The notes below the pieces were generated by a model. It searched no databases. It worked only from the letters and a program-made list of their open reading frames with translations, and had not been told where the DNA came from. From Saussurea involucrata (taxonomy: Eukaryota > Streptophyta > Magnoliopsida > Asterales > Asteraceae): DNA of 64,000 bases. Within the stretch, counting starts at the first letter, position 1, and the number at the start of each line of letters is the position of its first letter. A program made the position numbers and the translations under genes. Positions 1 through 10,614 of this stretch are shown here, in pieces. Location: positions 37,245,501 to 37,309,500 of the forward strand of contig CM066314.1 of the NCBI GenBank assembly GCA_033807775.1. The letters run 5' to 3'.

Positions 1-312
1 ATATTGGTCTGTATGGTATGCCCAAAAGATGGTTATCACTACCACACAAAAGATTTTAACTACAAACTTTTCCCTAGAAAATTTGTCGCTAAAGGGTGAT
101 TCGTCACAAAACAGCCACAAAAGTTGGTGGGTAATGCAAATCAGTGACAGATTACCCAGGGTTTCTCTTTTCTCTGGGTGATCCATAGATATTTTCTCGA
201 AAAACATCGGATTCTACCGAACCATAGATATTTCTTGGGTGATCCCTAAGTAATCACCGACGGAAATTTTCCAGGGTGAATTTTGTGGGTAAAAATCATT
301 TGTTTTGTAGTG
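1..312. mobile_element. Right end of a CACTA (En/Spm) transposon
   Basis: The segment ends in GTAGTG at 307-312, the reverse complement of CACTAC, preceded by an A/T-rich terminal sequence and repeated GGGTGAT/GGGTGAA motifs at about 96-280 that look like CACTA subterminal repeats. The next bases are TAT, a possible 3-bp target duplication, but the left end lies outside the window. No transposase coding sequence is visible. Seen: terminus and repeats. Inferred: CACTA assignment. Confidence 0.6.
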
Positions 313-510
313 TATTATTAAATATGTTACAGATAAATGCCATGAGTTTCGATGGTTGATTTACTTTGCAAGTCAGTCATTTTTCAATCTATCGCGAATG
401 CTTAGATCAAGAATAGAGGCCTTTATTTCAGGGTTGATGCTAGCTTCTGGTAAGGTTCCCATCGGTACTGTAGATAAACGAAACATGTATCAAGGGCTGG
501 CAACGGGTAG
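313..510. other. Unassigned spacer before the first LTR element
   Basis: No gene is supported here. The last part (about 491-510) and the sequence resuming at 2683 read as one older repeat rich in GGGTAACGG-type motifs that was split by the LTR element. The last five bases, GGTAG (506-510), are that element's target-site duplication. Confidence 0.5.
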
Positions 511-829
511 TGTTAGGACACAAAATGTCCAAATTATAAGATAGTTTTGTAAAGGTTAATTATTGTAATATGGACTTGGGTATATGAATTATGGGTTTGG
601 GCTTAAAGGTGTAATAGGTGGGTATATATAGAATATGTGTGTGTAATTAGGGTTTAGAGTAATCATTGCAATGTAGACCTCCATGGTGTTTGTGTGCGTT
701 CTAGATAGAGATACATTCTCTCTCTAGTTTGCTTTCATCTTCAATAATACACCATATTTCTCTATATCTCATCTTATTACTCTATCCTATCAAATACGTG
801 AATTGATACTTGTTATAATGGGACTAACA
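511..829 (+). repeat. 5' LTR of the 511-2682 element
   Basis: 319 bp from TGTTAGGACA to ACTAACA; near-identical to 2364-2682 with a handful of substitutions, indicating moderate age. It contains the CTCTCTCTAG-rich stretch typical of the transcribed part of plant LTRs. Confidence 0.93.
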
Positions 830-831
830 AG

Positions 832-843
832 TGGTATCAGAGC
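832..843 (+). other. Primer-binding site (tRNA-Met type)
   Basis: TGGTATCAGAGC starts two bases after the 5' LTR. It is complementary to the 3' end of plant initiator tRNA-Met, the usual minus-strand primer. Confidence 0.9.
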
Positions 844-1154
844 CAAATCGAAGAAATCTTTCCTCGATACGATCTTTCTGCAACGATTCACGATTTTCAG
901 CCCATTCCTTGATAAAACAGTAAGTTTTCGTGATGAAACAGTGAGTTTTTGATGCTTTTTGTGCGTATAATTGCGTTTAGATCAACGCTAATTGTTTAGG
1001 ATTAATTGAATAGTGTTTATGAACATCATACGATCATCAGTCCATCATATTTTGATCGATTTGGACATTTTTGAGCTTTCTGTTCGATCTGAGTTTAAAT
1101 GTTCAATGTTATCGCACCTAGCCATGTTCATCTTCCTCGCACTTAGAAAAGATC

Positions 1155-1440
1155 AGTATTTTATGGCGAGTGCCTGTTGAGATAACATTGGTTTATCGCA
1201 ACCTTCTTGTGGTGAACAGTATTTTATCGCGAGTGCCTATTGAGATAACATTGGTTTATCGCAACCTTCTTGTGGTGAACAGTATTTTATCGCAAGTGCA
1301 TGTTGAGATAACATTGGTTTATCGCAACCTTCTTGTGGTGAACAGTACTTTATCGCAAGTGCCTGTTGAGATAACATTGGTTTATCTCGTCCTTCTTGTG
1401 GTGAACAGTATTTTATCTCAAGTGCCTGTTGAGATAAAAC
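1155..1440 (+). repeat. 63-bp tandem repeat, about 4.5 copies
   Basis: Units containing GAGATAACATTGGTTTATCG recur every 63 bp (GCGAG/GCAAG landmarks at 1166, 1229, 1292). Because 63 is divisible by three, the array keeps an open frame from 1170 to 1472 that would encode about four 21-residue repeats beginning VEITLVYRNLLVVNS. There is no family match I recognise, and the coding potential is probably a by-product of the period. Confidence 0.85.
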
Positions 1441-2350
1441 TCATTTTTTTGTCTTTTATCTCAACCTCTTAGCTGCGATAAAATTTTATCGAGTGGTTGC
1501 GAGTTCCTTTGCGATAAAGAGTGTTGTTTGCAATAAAGTGTGACATCATTCTTATATTTAGTTTGTCACATACTTCTAGCAACTGTCAAAGTTTAAAAGA
1601 GCTCAAGTTTGCCAAGATTTTCAGAAGGTGGGTGTTGGAATTCAGTCTTTGGTTGAATTGGATTAGACGTTTGAGTATTTGCAATCATTATTCTGGAGTT
1701 TTGTTTACGATGCTAGACCTTTGAATGCTCTTAATCATTCTTCTGACCTGATCAAACAGAATTGTGAGTGCTTGCAATCATTGTTCTGGTGCTTTGGTTG
1801 TGATTCAGACTCTTGAGTGCTTATAATCATTCAGCTATTTCTTGAAGATTGAAGTTCCGGATTTTCATCATTCAGTGTTCTGATATTTTGGGGATGGGCA
1901 TTTTTCTACAGATGATGAACAATGTTACTTGTGAAGTTCTTCTAAACCCTACCTTGTAGTGTATGCTTCATTATGTTTCCTCCTTCGAGCAAATCCGAAT
2001 CAAGCTCTTAATTCGAATTCCTATTCAACTCGCGGTTTATCGACGGATTTGGTGTTATAAACTGAGATTGCACTTAGTTTGTCACGCAACAACTCGCTCG
2101 TTATCTTTCTTGTGAGCTTATCGGTACGAGCTAGAGTTTCAACATTTATAAAGATGATTTTCGTGCACTCGGTCGAGGTTATGGCGCACATCGAATCCGG
2201 TTTTTCAAAGTTGAAATATAAAGAGTAAGAGCTTATTTCAAGGGGGAGCCTAGACTACATTTGAAGAATTGCATCACTATGGTTTTTCTAAAGAAATCAA
2301 GGGGGAGAAGAACTGGAGATCTTTCGAGAAGGGTGGTTCCTTTACAAAGC

Positions 2351-2363
2351 TATAGGGGGAGAT
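2351..2363 (+). other. Polypurine tract of the 511-2682 element
   Basis: TATAGGGGGAGAT directly precedes the 3' LTR, the expected position of the plus-strand primer. Confidence 0.85.
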
Positions 2364-2682
2364 TGTTAGGACACAAAATGTCCTAATTATATGATAGTTT
2401 TGTAAAGGTTAATTATTGTAATATAGGCTTGGGTATATGAATTATGGGCTTGGGCTTAAAGGTGTAATAGGTGGGTATATATAAAATATGTGTGTGTAAT
2501 TAGGGTTTAGAGTAATCATTGCAATGTAGACCTCCATGGTGTTTGTGTGTGTTCTAGAGAGAGATCCATTCTCTCTCTAGGTTGCTTTCATCTTCAATAA
2601 TACACCATATTTCTCTATATCTCATCTTATTACTCTATCCTATCAAATACGTGAATTGTTGCTTGTTATAATGGGACTAACA
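2364..2682 (+). repeat. 3' LTR of the 511-2682 element
   Basis: 319 bp, the partner of 511-829, ending ACTAACA at 2682 and followed by the GGTAG target duplication. Confidence 0.93.
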
Positions 2683-2687
2683 GGTAG

Positions 2688-4093
2688 GGTATGGATAGAG
2701 TAAGCGTTAATCCGTTATCCAATCCATTTAAAATAGCGGGTAACGAAACGGGTAATTATCCATCTCATAAAACCTTTATCCATATCCTACCCTACCCATT
2801 AAAAGTAGCGGGTAACGAAATCGGTAATGGATAAATGGTAAAACAAAATTTCATTTTGAACTACAATTGATATTGTTAAATCTCAAATATATAAGTAAAT
2901 AATAAGTTCATAAATATAGTTACTATTTTATGTCTAATATGTATAGTAAATATTTTATTATTTTCAAAATATAATCATAATATTATATTATTAAAAAATA
3001 TAAAAATCGTAAGGCTAACACTTTTCATTTTTTTTGTTTTCCTGAACCCGTCTTGTTTTTAATTTAACCATCATGACATCTTTTACTCGATAAATATAAA
3101 AAATAAATTAAAGTACACATAAATAAACATTATACAAAAATATTAATAATACACTTAATATAATTATGTATAGAGGGATAATAAATTGTAAACATCTAAA
3201 TGCGTGTAAACTTTGTAAACTTTAGATTTCATAGGTTTTTTCTTGATGCAATTGTTTCATGAAGTTGTTTATTTTGATGAAAGTGTTTCACATCATTCAT
3301 TTCTTGATGAAACTGTTTCATATATTTGTGTTTTTTTATGTAAAAACGATAAAGTTTCATCAAACCGAGGAAATATATGAAACAGTTTCATAGGAATGAA
3401 AAAAATATGAAACTACATAAAAAACACAAATATATGAAACAATTTCATGAAAAAATTTCATTAAGAAAACCTATGAAATCCAAAGTTTACACGAATTGTT
3501 TTTTACAAAATAGTGGGCCTCATTATGTATATATATATATGCACACTATATATTTAACTATATATATGTATATATTATATCGTAACGGGTAACGGGTATG
3601 GATAACGACAAACCATTTATTCATACCTTACCCACTAAAACTTCTTGTAAACGGGTAATAGATAAGTGGATAAATGAATAACTTTTTTTATCCATACCCT
3701 TATCCAACTGGTCGAAACATAACAGATAACGAGTTTACCCTTATCCAATATATGTGCATGGTGTATTTTAGTGTGTTACAAATCTGATTATTTTTGTTTT
3801 TATAATATTTGACAAATTCAATGTTAGTTTTGAGTTTTTATGGCCAAAATAATAAAAATTTGATAAGTATGACCTTGTTGCAAGAAACTAGATCTTTTTA
3901 GGATAAATATAGAATTATTCAATTACTTTGTGACAACTAATTATCTGATTTTGATTTTTGATATGAACGTAAAAACCACTTTGTGTTGCACATCCAAACA
4001 TCTCTTATAATGCAGCTCGATACCTAATAGGTGATCACTCATCCGATCATTGGCCTCTATTCATGGTATAGTGATATAACATATAAGCAAGAG
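2688..4093. repeat. A/T-rich old repeat with GGGTAACGG-type motifs
   Basis: The blocks at about 2690-2840 and 3580-3750 contain many variants of GGGTAACGGGTA and of its reverse complement TACCCGTTACCC, resembling subterminal repeats of a degraded DNA transposon. A long inverted repeat lies between them (3186-3508). From 3755 to 4093 I see only A/T-rich sequence without a gene. Target duplications and termini were not found. Confidence 0.4.
3186..3508. repeat. MITE-like imperfect inverted repeat
   Basis: The left half (GTGTAAACTTTG, then GATTTCATAGGTTTT, then TTGTTTCAT) recurs in reverse complement in the right half (ATGAAACAATTT, then AAAACCTATGAAATC, then CAAAGTTTACAC). Transcribed RNA would fold into a hairpin of roughly 140-150 bp per arm. 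Outermost bases read TTGTAAAC on the left and its imperfect inverse on the right. No coding content. Confidence 0.7.
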
Positions 4094-4787
4094 TAACACT
4101 ACAAGACATATAACTTTTTCCGACGGAAAAATCCGTCAAAAATCTGTCGAAAATGGCCATCAGCGGCGGATTTCCGGCGGATTCAGCTGTCGAAAGTCCC
4201 CGTGCCAGATAATAAAATTCTCGACGGATTTCCGGCAGAGTTAACATTTCCAACCGATTTTCCGTCGGAAATCCGTCGGTAAATTTTTTCCGCATTTTTC
4301 TTAAACACTCATTTAATCAAGTATTCTTAATTGGATTAATTAAGTTTTCGACATATTTTCGGCGGATTAATTAATTTAATTTTTATAAATTATTTATCAA
4401 AATAGTTTTCTATAAAATCCATAAAATTAGAAAAAAAAATCCGACAAATATTCCGCCGGAAATTTATTTTTTCTTTAAATTGGAATATTAGTTTTTTTTT
4501 AAATTAGAGAATTAAATCCTCCACTAATCCGTCGGTAATCCTTAAATTTTTTTTAGAAAAAATAATTAAAAACGAAATGTATATTTATCAATTTTATTGA
4601 GCACGTGTTGAATCAACCTCACAATATATATATATAGAGTGTAGAAGAAGAATTTGATTACAGTTTAATAGATTATTTAGAAGAAGAAGAGATTACAGGA
4701 TATAAAATTGAAGAAACCAACAAAACAATAGAACAAATTATTAATAGGAAATTCACATAATTAAACATACAAGAAGAAGCTGATGAT

Positions 4788-5105
4788 ATGATCATGGAGT
4801 GTATGACAGAATTAGGAATGACATATGAAGAAAGCTATAAAAACCTACAAAATTATTATAATTTACCTTTAGTGGAAAATATACCGAAAGGCAAAACAAT
4901 GTTATCAGATTTTTACAAACAAGATCATAATTTTATGGATGAAAATATGCATGAAAATAAATATGATCCATATAATCCATATAAAAGAAAAATGCCAAGA
5001 ATAGAATGGGGAGAAACAGGAACCTCTACACGAGATACATCAGGAAGAGAATCTTGGTCAAAACCCTCATATATATATATAGCCATAGGTTCAAATGAGA
5101 AATGA
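4788..5105 (+). CDS. Unrecognised acidic reading frame inside CACTA 1 (fragment)
   Basis: The open frame encodes about 94 plausible residues (MIMECMTELGMTYEESY..., ending near PYKRKMPRIEWGE...SW) before running into the TA tract and a MITE at 5081, which supplies a chance tail. Upstream sequence from about 4632 is also Glu-rich and coding-like in the same style, but is broken by a stop near 4760. The product is acidic, with a basic Pro/Tyr/Arg-rich segment. I do not recognise the family. An old viral or transposon polyprotein fragment is possible but unsupported. Confidence 0.3.
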   Translation: MIMECMTELGMTYEESYKNLQNYYNLPLVENIPKGKTMLSDFYKQDHNFMDENMHENKYDPYNPYKRKMPRIEWGETGTSTRDTSGRESWSKPSYIYIAIGSNEK

Positions 5106-5757
5106 TAATTGGGTAAGAAATAGAGAAGTAATCATAGTCATTCATGCGGTCAAGATCAGATTTGCCTGGTCAAAATTTGTGGCTTTGACTGGTCAAAAGT
5201 TGCAACTATTCCAAAAATAGAAGGATAGTTTCGTAACTTCTACAAATATGCGGGACGAGTTCATATGTGAATCTGTGTGATTAATAGATAAACTATATGT
5301 TCATATGTGAACCCGTGTAATTCACATATGAACACATTTTAACTGATTCACATATGAACACATTTTAACTGATTCACATATGAATCTTTGTGACTCATAT
5401 ATGAACTAATTAACTGATTCACATATGAACTAATAACTGTAGGTTCATATGTGAACCACTTGAACTAATTAGTAGATTCACATATGAACCTTTATGATTC
5501 ACATTAGAACTAATTAACTGATTTTCATATGAACTAATTAATTAACTGATTCACATATGAACGTATAGTTTATATGTGAATCACACAGGTTCACATATAA
5601 ACTCGTCCCGTGTATTTTACGAAACTACTCCTCTATCTTCTGCAGACCATGCGAGGAATTATCCGGTGCTTCATAGCCAATGCCGCAAATATTGACCAGA
5701 TGAAGGCTAGGATCATTTCTCTATTTCTCACACTTAGCATTTCTCATTTGAACCTCT

Positions 5758-5760
<3 letters not shown>
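5081..5760. mobile_element. Long-TIR MITE inserted in a TA microsatellite
   Basis: The ends are inverted copies of each other (GGTTCAAATGAGAAATG near 5089 and its inverse ending at about 5755). The similarity continues inward through GAAATAGAGAA, TAGTTTCGTAA and GGGACGAGTT, so nearly the whole 680 bp forms a stem. The middle (5255-5600) is packed with the palindrome TTCACATATGAA and variants. TA runs on both sides suggest insertion into (TA)n. No coding content. Confidence 0.8.

Positions 5761-5817
<57 letters not shown>
5761..5817. repeat. (TA)n microsatellite between two MITEs
   Basis: About 28 uninterrupted TA dinucleotides separate two MITEs of the same terminal type. Confidence 0.95.
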
Positions 5818-5819
<2 letters not shown>

Positions 5820-6045
5820 GCAGGTTCAAACGAGAAGCTAAACCTTATGCGAGAATGCGAGAAGTGTGTAATCATATATGATACACAAGCTTAATCATAT
5901 ATGATTAAGCATAGGTTACATTGGCAATACATAGACGTTTAATCATATATGATTAAACACACTCACATGTCGTGTAATCATATATATATGATTAAACACT
6001 TCTCGCATTCTCGCATAACGTTTAACTTCTCGCATGATCCTTCCT
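5818..6045. mobile_element. Second TA-associated MITE, about 228 bp
   Basis: The left end (GGTTCAAACGAGAAGCTAAA, then TATGCGAGAATGCGAGAAG) is mirrored near 6000-6040 (CTTCTCGCATTCTCGCATAA, then GTTTAACTTCTCGC). The centre carries repeated AATCATATATGATTA palindromes. It has the same GGTTCAAAYGAGAA terminus as the 5081-5760 element and is again bounded by TA repeats. Confidence 0.8.
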
Positions 6046-6059
6046 CTATATATACATAC

Positions 6060-6062
6060 ATG

Positions 6063-6114
<52 letters not shown>
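6060..6114. repeat. (TA)n(TG)n compound microsatellite
   Basis: A TA run is followed by about 17 TG dinucleotides. Reading frames across it encode only Ile-Tyr or Thr-His repeats and are not genes. Confidence 0.95.
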
Positions 6115-6115
<1 letters not shown>

Positions 6116-6473
6116 ATATTCAAACTCCAACAAACATCAACATGATATAGAAAAATATGCCAACATATGAACCCATAGAAATTGTTTAATAAGAGAAAAC
6201 TACATAAATTAAGGCATAAAGTAGTTTTAAAACTTAACACCTGCAACTACAAACATAATAAGAGGATCAAGGAAATCAATAACAAAGTAGGCAACTATAA
6301 ACAAAATAAAAATTGAGGAGCCCAACCACTACAAAACAGAGAGGTAATTTTGGCGGACAAATCCACCGGAAAAGGAAACTTTCGGCAGATTTTCGGCGGA
6401 TTTGGCTGCCGGAGCTAAACCCGCTGCAACAGTGGTTTTCGGCGGATTTTCCGACGGATAAGGCCGTCGGAAA

Positions 6474-6840
6474 TCCGTTAAAGCCCAAAAGAATATATTG
6501 AAGCCCAAAAGAATACATTGAAGCCCAAAACGGTTCATTGAAGCCCACAATGATCCATTAAAGCACAATACGGTCCATTAAAGCCCAAAAGAATATATTA
6601 AACCGCGAACATAACCCATTAAAGTTCAATTGAGTTGATTAAACACCTACGGGATCAATGAAACCCCAATAAGATCCATTAACGGCCATTTGGATTCAAT
6701 AAACCCCTGTTGGATCCATTAACGACCATTTGGATCCAATAAACCCCTGTTAGATCCATTAAAGCCTAAATGGATCCATGAAAGCACAATTGGATCCATC
6801 AAAACCCAATTGACTCCATTAAAGCTCAATAAGTATGTAT
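6474..6840. repeat. 20-bp degenerate tandem repeat
   Basis: About 18 copies of a 20-bp unit such as AAGCCCAAAAGAATATATTG, drifting to TAAAGCCTAAATGGATCCAT. It lies in the interior of CACTA 2. Confidence 0.8.
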
Positions 6841-7250
6841 GTGAACCCATATATATGAAATGAATGTATATATGTATTATGTGTATATGTATAATTGTCA
6901 CCCGCTATATATATGAACACATGCAAACATATATGTATGTGAACCGCTACATGTGAAACGACGTCTATATATGTATATGAAGTATGTGTATATGATTTGC
7001 TACCTAGTGCAGAAGACAAATATGTATGTATGTGAACCGTTATAGGTATGTGACTCGCTATACATATGAACATAAACATATATGTATATATGTTACTCGT
7101 TGTACATATGAACATAAACATATATGTATGCATATGAACCGAGCGCATATACATGTGAACTCATACATGTGTGCCGCAATATGAATACAAACATATATGT
7201 GTGTTTGTGAACTGTTATGTGAACTGAATGTATATACTACGTATTTTAAT
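6841..7250. repeat. Degenerate TATGTATGTGAACC repeats
   Basis: Irregular copies of TATGTATGTGAACCG and ACATATGAACATAAACA occupy this part of CACTA 2. No real gene; open frames here arise from the repeat. Confidence 0.65.
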
Positions 7251-8210
7251 TTCAAAATTAAAGTTCGTCGATATATTCTACAATAAAGTAAATTTGATTT
7301 GATTTCTCATTAAATTTATTTAAATTTATATAGCAAAAGAAAAACAAAACGAGAATCCGCCAGAAATCCGCCGGTAATATGTTGAGTTTCCGGCGGATTT
7401 AAATTTTCATTTTTCTTTTAATTAATTAATTAGAAAAAACAAATTGACTTCCGACGGATACAAAAAATATTTTTATTTTTTTTAAATTTACAAAACGTTT
7501 AAAAAAAATATAAACCGTTTCCGGCGGATACAAAAAGTATATTTATTTATTTTAAATTTATAAAAACGCTTAAAAATATATAACCGTTTCCGGAAGATTT
7601 TAGTTAACAAAAATAATTAATTAATATCCACCGAAAATCCGCCGAAAATATTAATTAATTTACCGTTAATTGTTTAAAAAATAGTTAATTAACTAGGAAA
7701 TTAAAATCTGTCGGAAATTCGTCGCAAACTGGATCCATTTTTCTTTAAAAATTAAATATATTTTATCGGCGGATACGGATTTTGACTTTTTTAATTTCTG
7801 TCGGAAATCCGCCGGAAGATTTCTGACGGATAATCAGCCGGAAATTTCTGTCGGTTTTGCTTGTTTGTTTAGACCATCCGTAGCGCAAGGCGGGCTTGAG
7901 CCCGGGCTTGTGTGGGTTCGTTCGGGAACGGGTACGGGGGGGCTCGGGCTCACGGCGGGCTTCCAGCCCCGGGTTCCCCAACCCGATTCATCCCGATGAT
8001 TTTAATTTTTTTTTTAAAAATTTTGAAAATAATAAACTCCAACGGCTATGTAATTTTATTTTATTTTTTAATTTTTTTTCAATTTAATCACACTATATAT
8101 ATTAACCCAAACCTCTTATTTTTTCACACCAAAATCTCTTAAATTCTCTCAAATTCTCTCAAACTCTCTCAAACTCTCTCAAATTCTCTCAAACTCTCTC
8201 AAATTTCATC

Positions 8211-9537
8211 ATGAATCCAAACAAAACACCTACATCCCGTCGTAACCCACGGATACACCGCAACCGCAAGAAGACCCGGAGCTTGGTTTCCAAGCGTTTT
8301 CACAACAAGATTATCATCCTCAATTTTCGCAACAATTTCCGCCACAATTTTCGCAACAATTTCCGCAACAATTTCCCCAACAACTTCCGCACAATATTCC
8401 TTACCAATTTACACGTCCCGTTTGATTCAACAAGGTTTTACTCCGGCTAACTACCATCTTCCTTCACCCGCAATCGATCTCGACGACGACAATCCACAAG
8501 GTTTTACTCCGGCCAACTATCATCTTCCGGAAACCCAAGATTCTATCCCGCACACACCACAATCCATCTCCACACAACAATCTATCCCGGAACCATCAAA
8601 CCCGACACCAACGAGAAAAGGAAAAAACAAAAAATATGAAAATAGAGCCGCCAAACAGATGTGGAGTAAAGACGAGGAACTCGCGTTAGTGTCGGCGTGG
8701 GTTGACGTTTCGGAGGACCCCGTTGTCAGTAACGCACAAACCGGTGGTAATATTTTTATTGTTATTATTATTATTATTAAGATTATTAATATTATTATTA
8801 ATGTTATTGTTATTATTATTATACTTGAATTTACATAAATGTAGACAGCTTTTGGAACCGAATCGGGCAAGTGTTCTTTAATTCTATGGGTCGCGGAAAT
8901 TATAGAACAACTCATCAACTCAACACCAAGTTCAACGACCTCAATAAAAAATAAATTCTTTTGGCGGCATCTACAACAACTTGGTCACTAATAGATCAAG
9001 CGGAATGAGTGAGGCCGACATTTCACGAACGGCACACGAACGGTACCGAGCACAACTTGGGTTGCTTTCACTCACGAACAAGCTTGGAAAGTCCTCAAAA
9101 AATGTCCAAAATGGGGAGCCGTTCCAACGATGACGACAACTTCATCACGGGATTCAAAACGTACCAAACCTTCCGATGATGACGATGAAGACGTCAACGA
9201 GGTCGAGCAACTTCAATGACCCATGGGGAGAAACAAGGCAAAAAAAACATCAACGAGTAATACGAGTGGGTCGAATACGAACGAAAGTGTTACTCATCAG
9301 TTGTTGACGACCATAGGCTCGTTCAACGAGCATATTGAGGATACAATGGAGTACAAAATGAAAAAAATTGAACTCGAACGAGAAAAGTTGGAACTCGAAC
9401 GAGAAATCGAACGAGAAAAACGATATCAACAAGACTTCGAGTTTTTCATATCCTCGCATGATCACCTTTCGGGAGACGCTTTGAGGGCTACTTTAGCGAG
9501 AAAAGAGAAAATTAAAAAATATCATAATTTTGGGTAA
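8211..9537 (+). pseudogene. Harbinger ORF1 (Myb/SANT-like DNA-binding protein), decayed
   Basis: In PIF/Harbinger elements ORF1 supplies a Myb/SANT protein that assists the transposase. Here an Asn-rich N-terminal stretch opens at 8211 and shifts frame near 8422-8450. It is followed by the basic region KGKNKKYENRAAKQMW and the first SANT helix (WSKDEELALVSAWV). An intron of about 100 bp, filled with an ATT microsatellite, interrupts the domain (likely donor GTAATA at 8747, acceptor ending 8844). The second helix follows (SFWNRIGQVF, then TTHQLNTKFNDLNKK), ending in a stop. Frameshifts separate this from the C-terminal NAM-associated region at 9223-9537 (MGRNKAKK, then a Glu/Arg-rich coiled coil). 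Not translatable as one protein. Confidence 0.75.
8752..8822. repeat. (ATT)n microsatellite in the ORF1 intron
   Basis: An interrupted ATT/GTT run expands the intron of the Harbinger ORF1. Confidence 0.9.
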
Positions 9538-10433
9538 TTTTGTAATTTTTATTTTTTTAGTGTTTTTTATTTTGTGGCGCTGAGGTGGCTCACTTTAGGG
9601 TTTGAGGGTATGGGTACTCCACTTTAGGGTAAGGAGAGGGTAAGGAGAAAAGCTGATGTGGCGCTGAGGTGGCTCAGGGCTTGAGGGTATGGGTACGGAA
9701 GGCCTTAGTAGTGAACATCATCAGGTGCATGCAGAACAAGAACCATATCTTTTATTTGAAGTTGTGTTTTCTTCCTTTTTGGCCTTCACCACAGCTGATA
9801 CATCAACTAGTATTACTCCTTTAGTATCGACATCTGAAAAGTAAAGGGCTTGTAATGATCACAACCCAAACCAAATCATAAGTATTATATGTAATCATCT
9901 CTTTAATATGAAAAATAGCTTTTTTTAACAAGATTAAACCTTTAAATCAAGAAATTTGAAAAATAAAGTTTAATATGATTTAAATTTCTTTCTAACCATT
10001 AAGTCAAGAAACTTTAAAAAAATGAATTTTAAATCAAGAAACTTCAAAAAACCAAAACCCAGCTTAGAAACCAAGAATGCAACATCTATAAAAAAAAAGG
10101 ACCTAATCCAGAAATACTCCAAAACCCAACGGTCTATATTTTTCAGAACGCATCAAGAAACATAATGTAAGAGAATCGCTCAAAAAAGGTTTAAAAACCA
10201 CTCATAACCCTCAAAAGAACAAGATAAAAGCAACCAATCTGAAGGTTTCAAATCCGTCACAAACATTTTCGAGAATATATAATTTCTTTTTTAAAACTTC
10301 AGTGACGGATTTTCCAACGGATTAACGCCTTTGTTGACTTTTCTTGATTCTGCCGGAAATCCGTCGAAAATATTTCTGACGGAAAATCCGCCAGAAACGT
10401 CCATCGGAAAAAATCATTTGGTTAGTAGTGTAA

Positions 10434-10562
10434 CAAGTTGTTAAATGATCTGGTATTATACTTAAATGATTAATTTATTTAGGATAACATATATAACAAT
10501 AAACTTATGTCTATGTATATGTATATGTTCAAAAAAATTAGCAAGAAAACACGCACACACAA

Positions 10563-10614
<52 letters not shown>

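Larger units (their letters stand above)
511..2682 (+). mobile_element. Non-autonomous short LTR retrotransposon (LARD/TRIM-like), complete
   Basis: Two 319-bp direct repeats (511-829 and 2364-2682) begin TGTTAGGACA and end ACTAACA. They flank a 1.5-kb interior with a primer-binding site next to the first LTR and a polypurine tract next to the second. A 5-bp target duplication, GGTAG, lies at 506-510 and 2683-2687. The interior has no gag or pol reading frame, so it must have been mobilised in trans. The tRNA-Met-type binding site and LTR style suggest a Copia helper, but this is inference. Confidence 0.92.
7872..9704 (+). mobile_element. PIF/Harbinger element (ORF1 only), nested in CACTA 2
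   Basis: The ends GACCATCCGTAG and the inverse of GGCCTTCCGTAC form imperfect terminal inverted repeats, extended inward by GGGCTTGAGCCC-like sequence on both sides. TTA, the standard PIF/Harbinger target, is duplicated at 7869-7871 and 9705-9707. The interior holds a decayed ORF1 (Myb/SANT plus NAM-associated regions) on the plus strand and no DDE transposase, so it is non-autonomous. Confidence 0.88.
6327..9713. mobile_element. CACTA transposon 2, non-autonomous, nested in CACTA 1
   Basis: It begins CACTACAAAACAGAGAGG and ends TAGTAGTG at 9713. Target duplication AAC lies at 6324-6326 and 9714-9716. The right terminus looks wrong until the Harbinger insertion (7872-9704) is removed; then CGGTTTTGCTTGTTTGTTTA joins directly to GTAGTG and matches the left end in inverse. 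CGGCGGATT-type subterminal repeats occur at 6350-6475 and 7350-7850. The interior holds tandem repeats but no transposase. Confidence 0.88.
4097..10430. mobile_element. CACTA transposon 1, non-autonomous, 6.3 kb with nested insertions
   Basis: The element begins CACTACAAGACATATAACTT and ends with an imperfect inverse ending GTAGTG. By eye, 24 of the outer 31 bases agree between the ends. A TAA target duplication flanks it (4094-4096, 10431-10433). Subterminal repeats of the TTTCCGGCGGA/CCGACGGA type cluster at 4115-4530 and 10300-10410, as expected for En/Spm elements. There is no transposase gene. Removing the second CACTA element (6327-9713) leaves about 2.9 kb, part of which is itself MITE insertions. 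Confidence 0.9.

Noticed and set aside
491..3755. hAT element with TIR starting CAAGGGCTGGCAACGGG
   Set aside because: No matching inverse end or 8-bp duplication could be located on the right.
5610..6246. Frames encoding Ile-Tyr, Cys-Val or Thr-His runs
   Set aside because: They come from TA and TG microsatellites, not genes.
7763..8142. Overlapping short frames at the left end of the Harbinger element
   Set aside because: They run through the terminal repeat and A/T-rich leader on both strands; no domain.
9708..9713. GTAGTG taken directly as the end of a CACTA element together with the adjacent CCGTACCC sequence
   Set aside because: The adjacent sequence is the Harbinger terminus; only after removing 7872-9704 plus one TTA does the CACTA end match its left partner.
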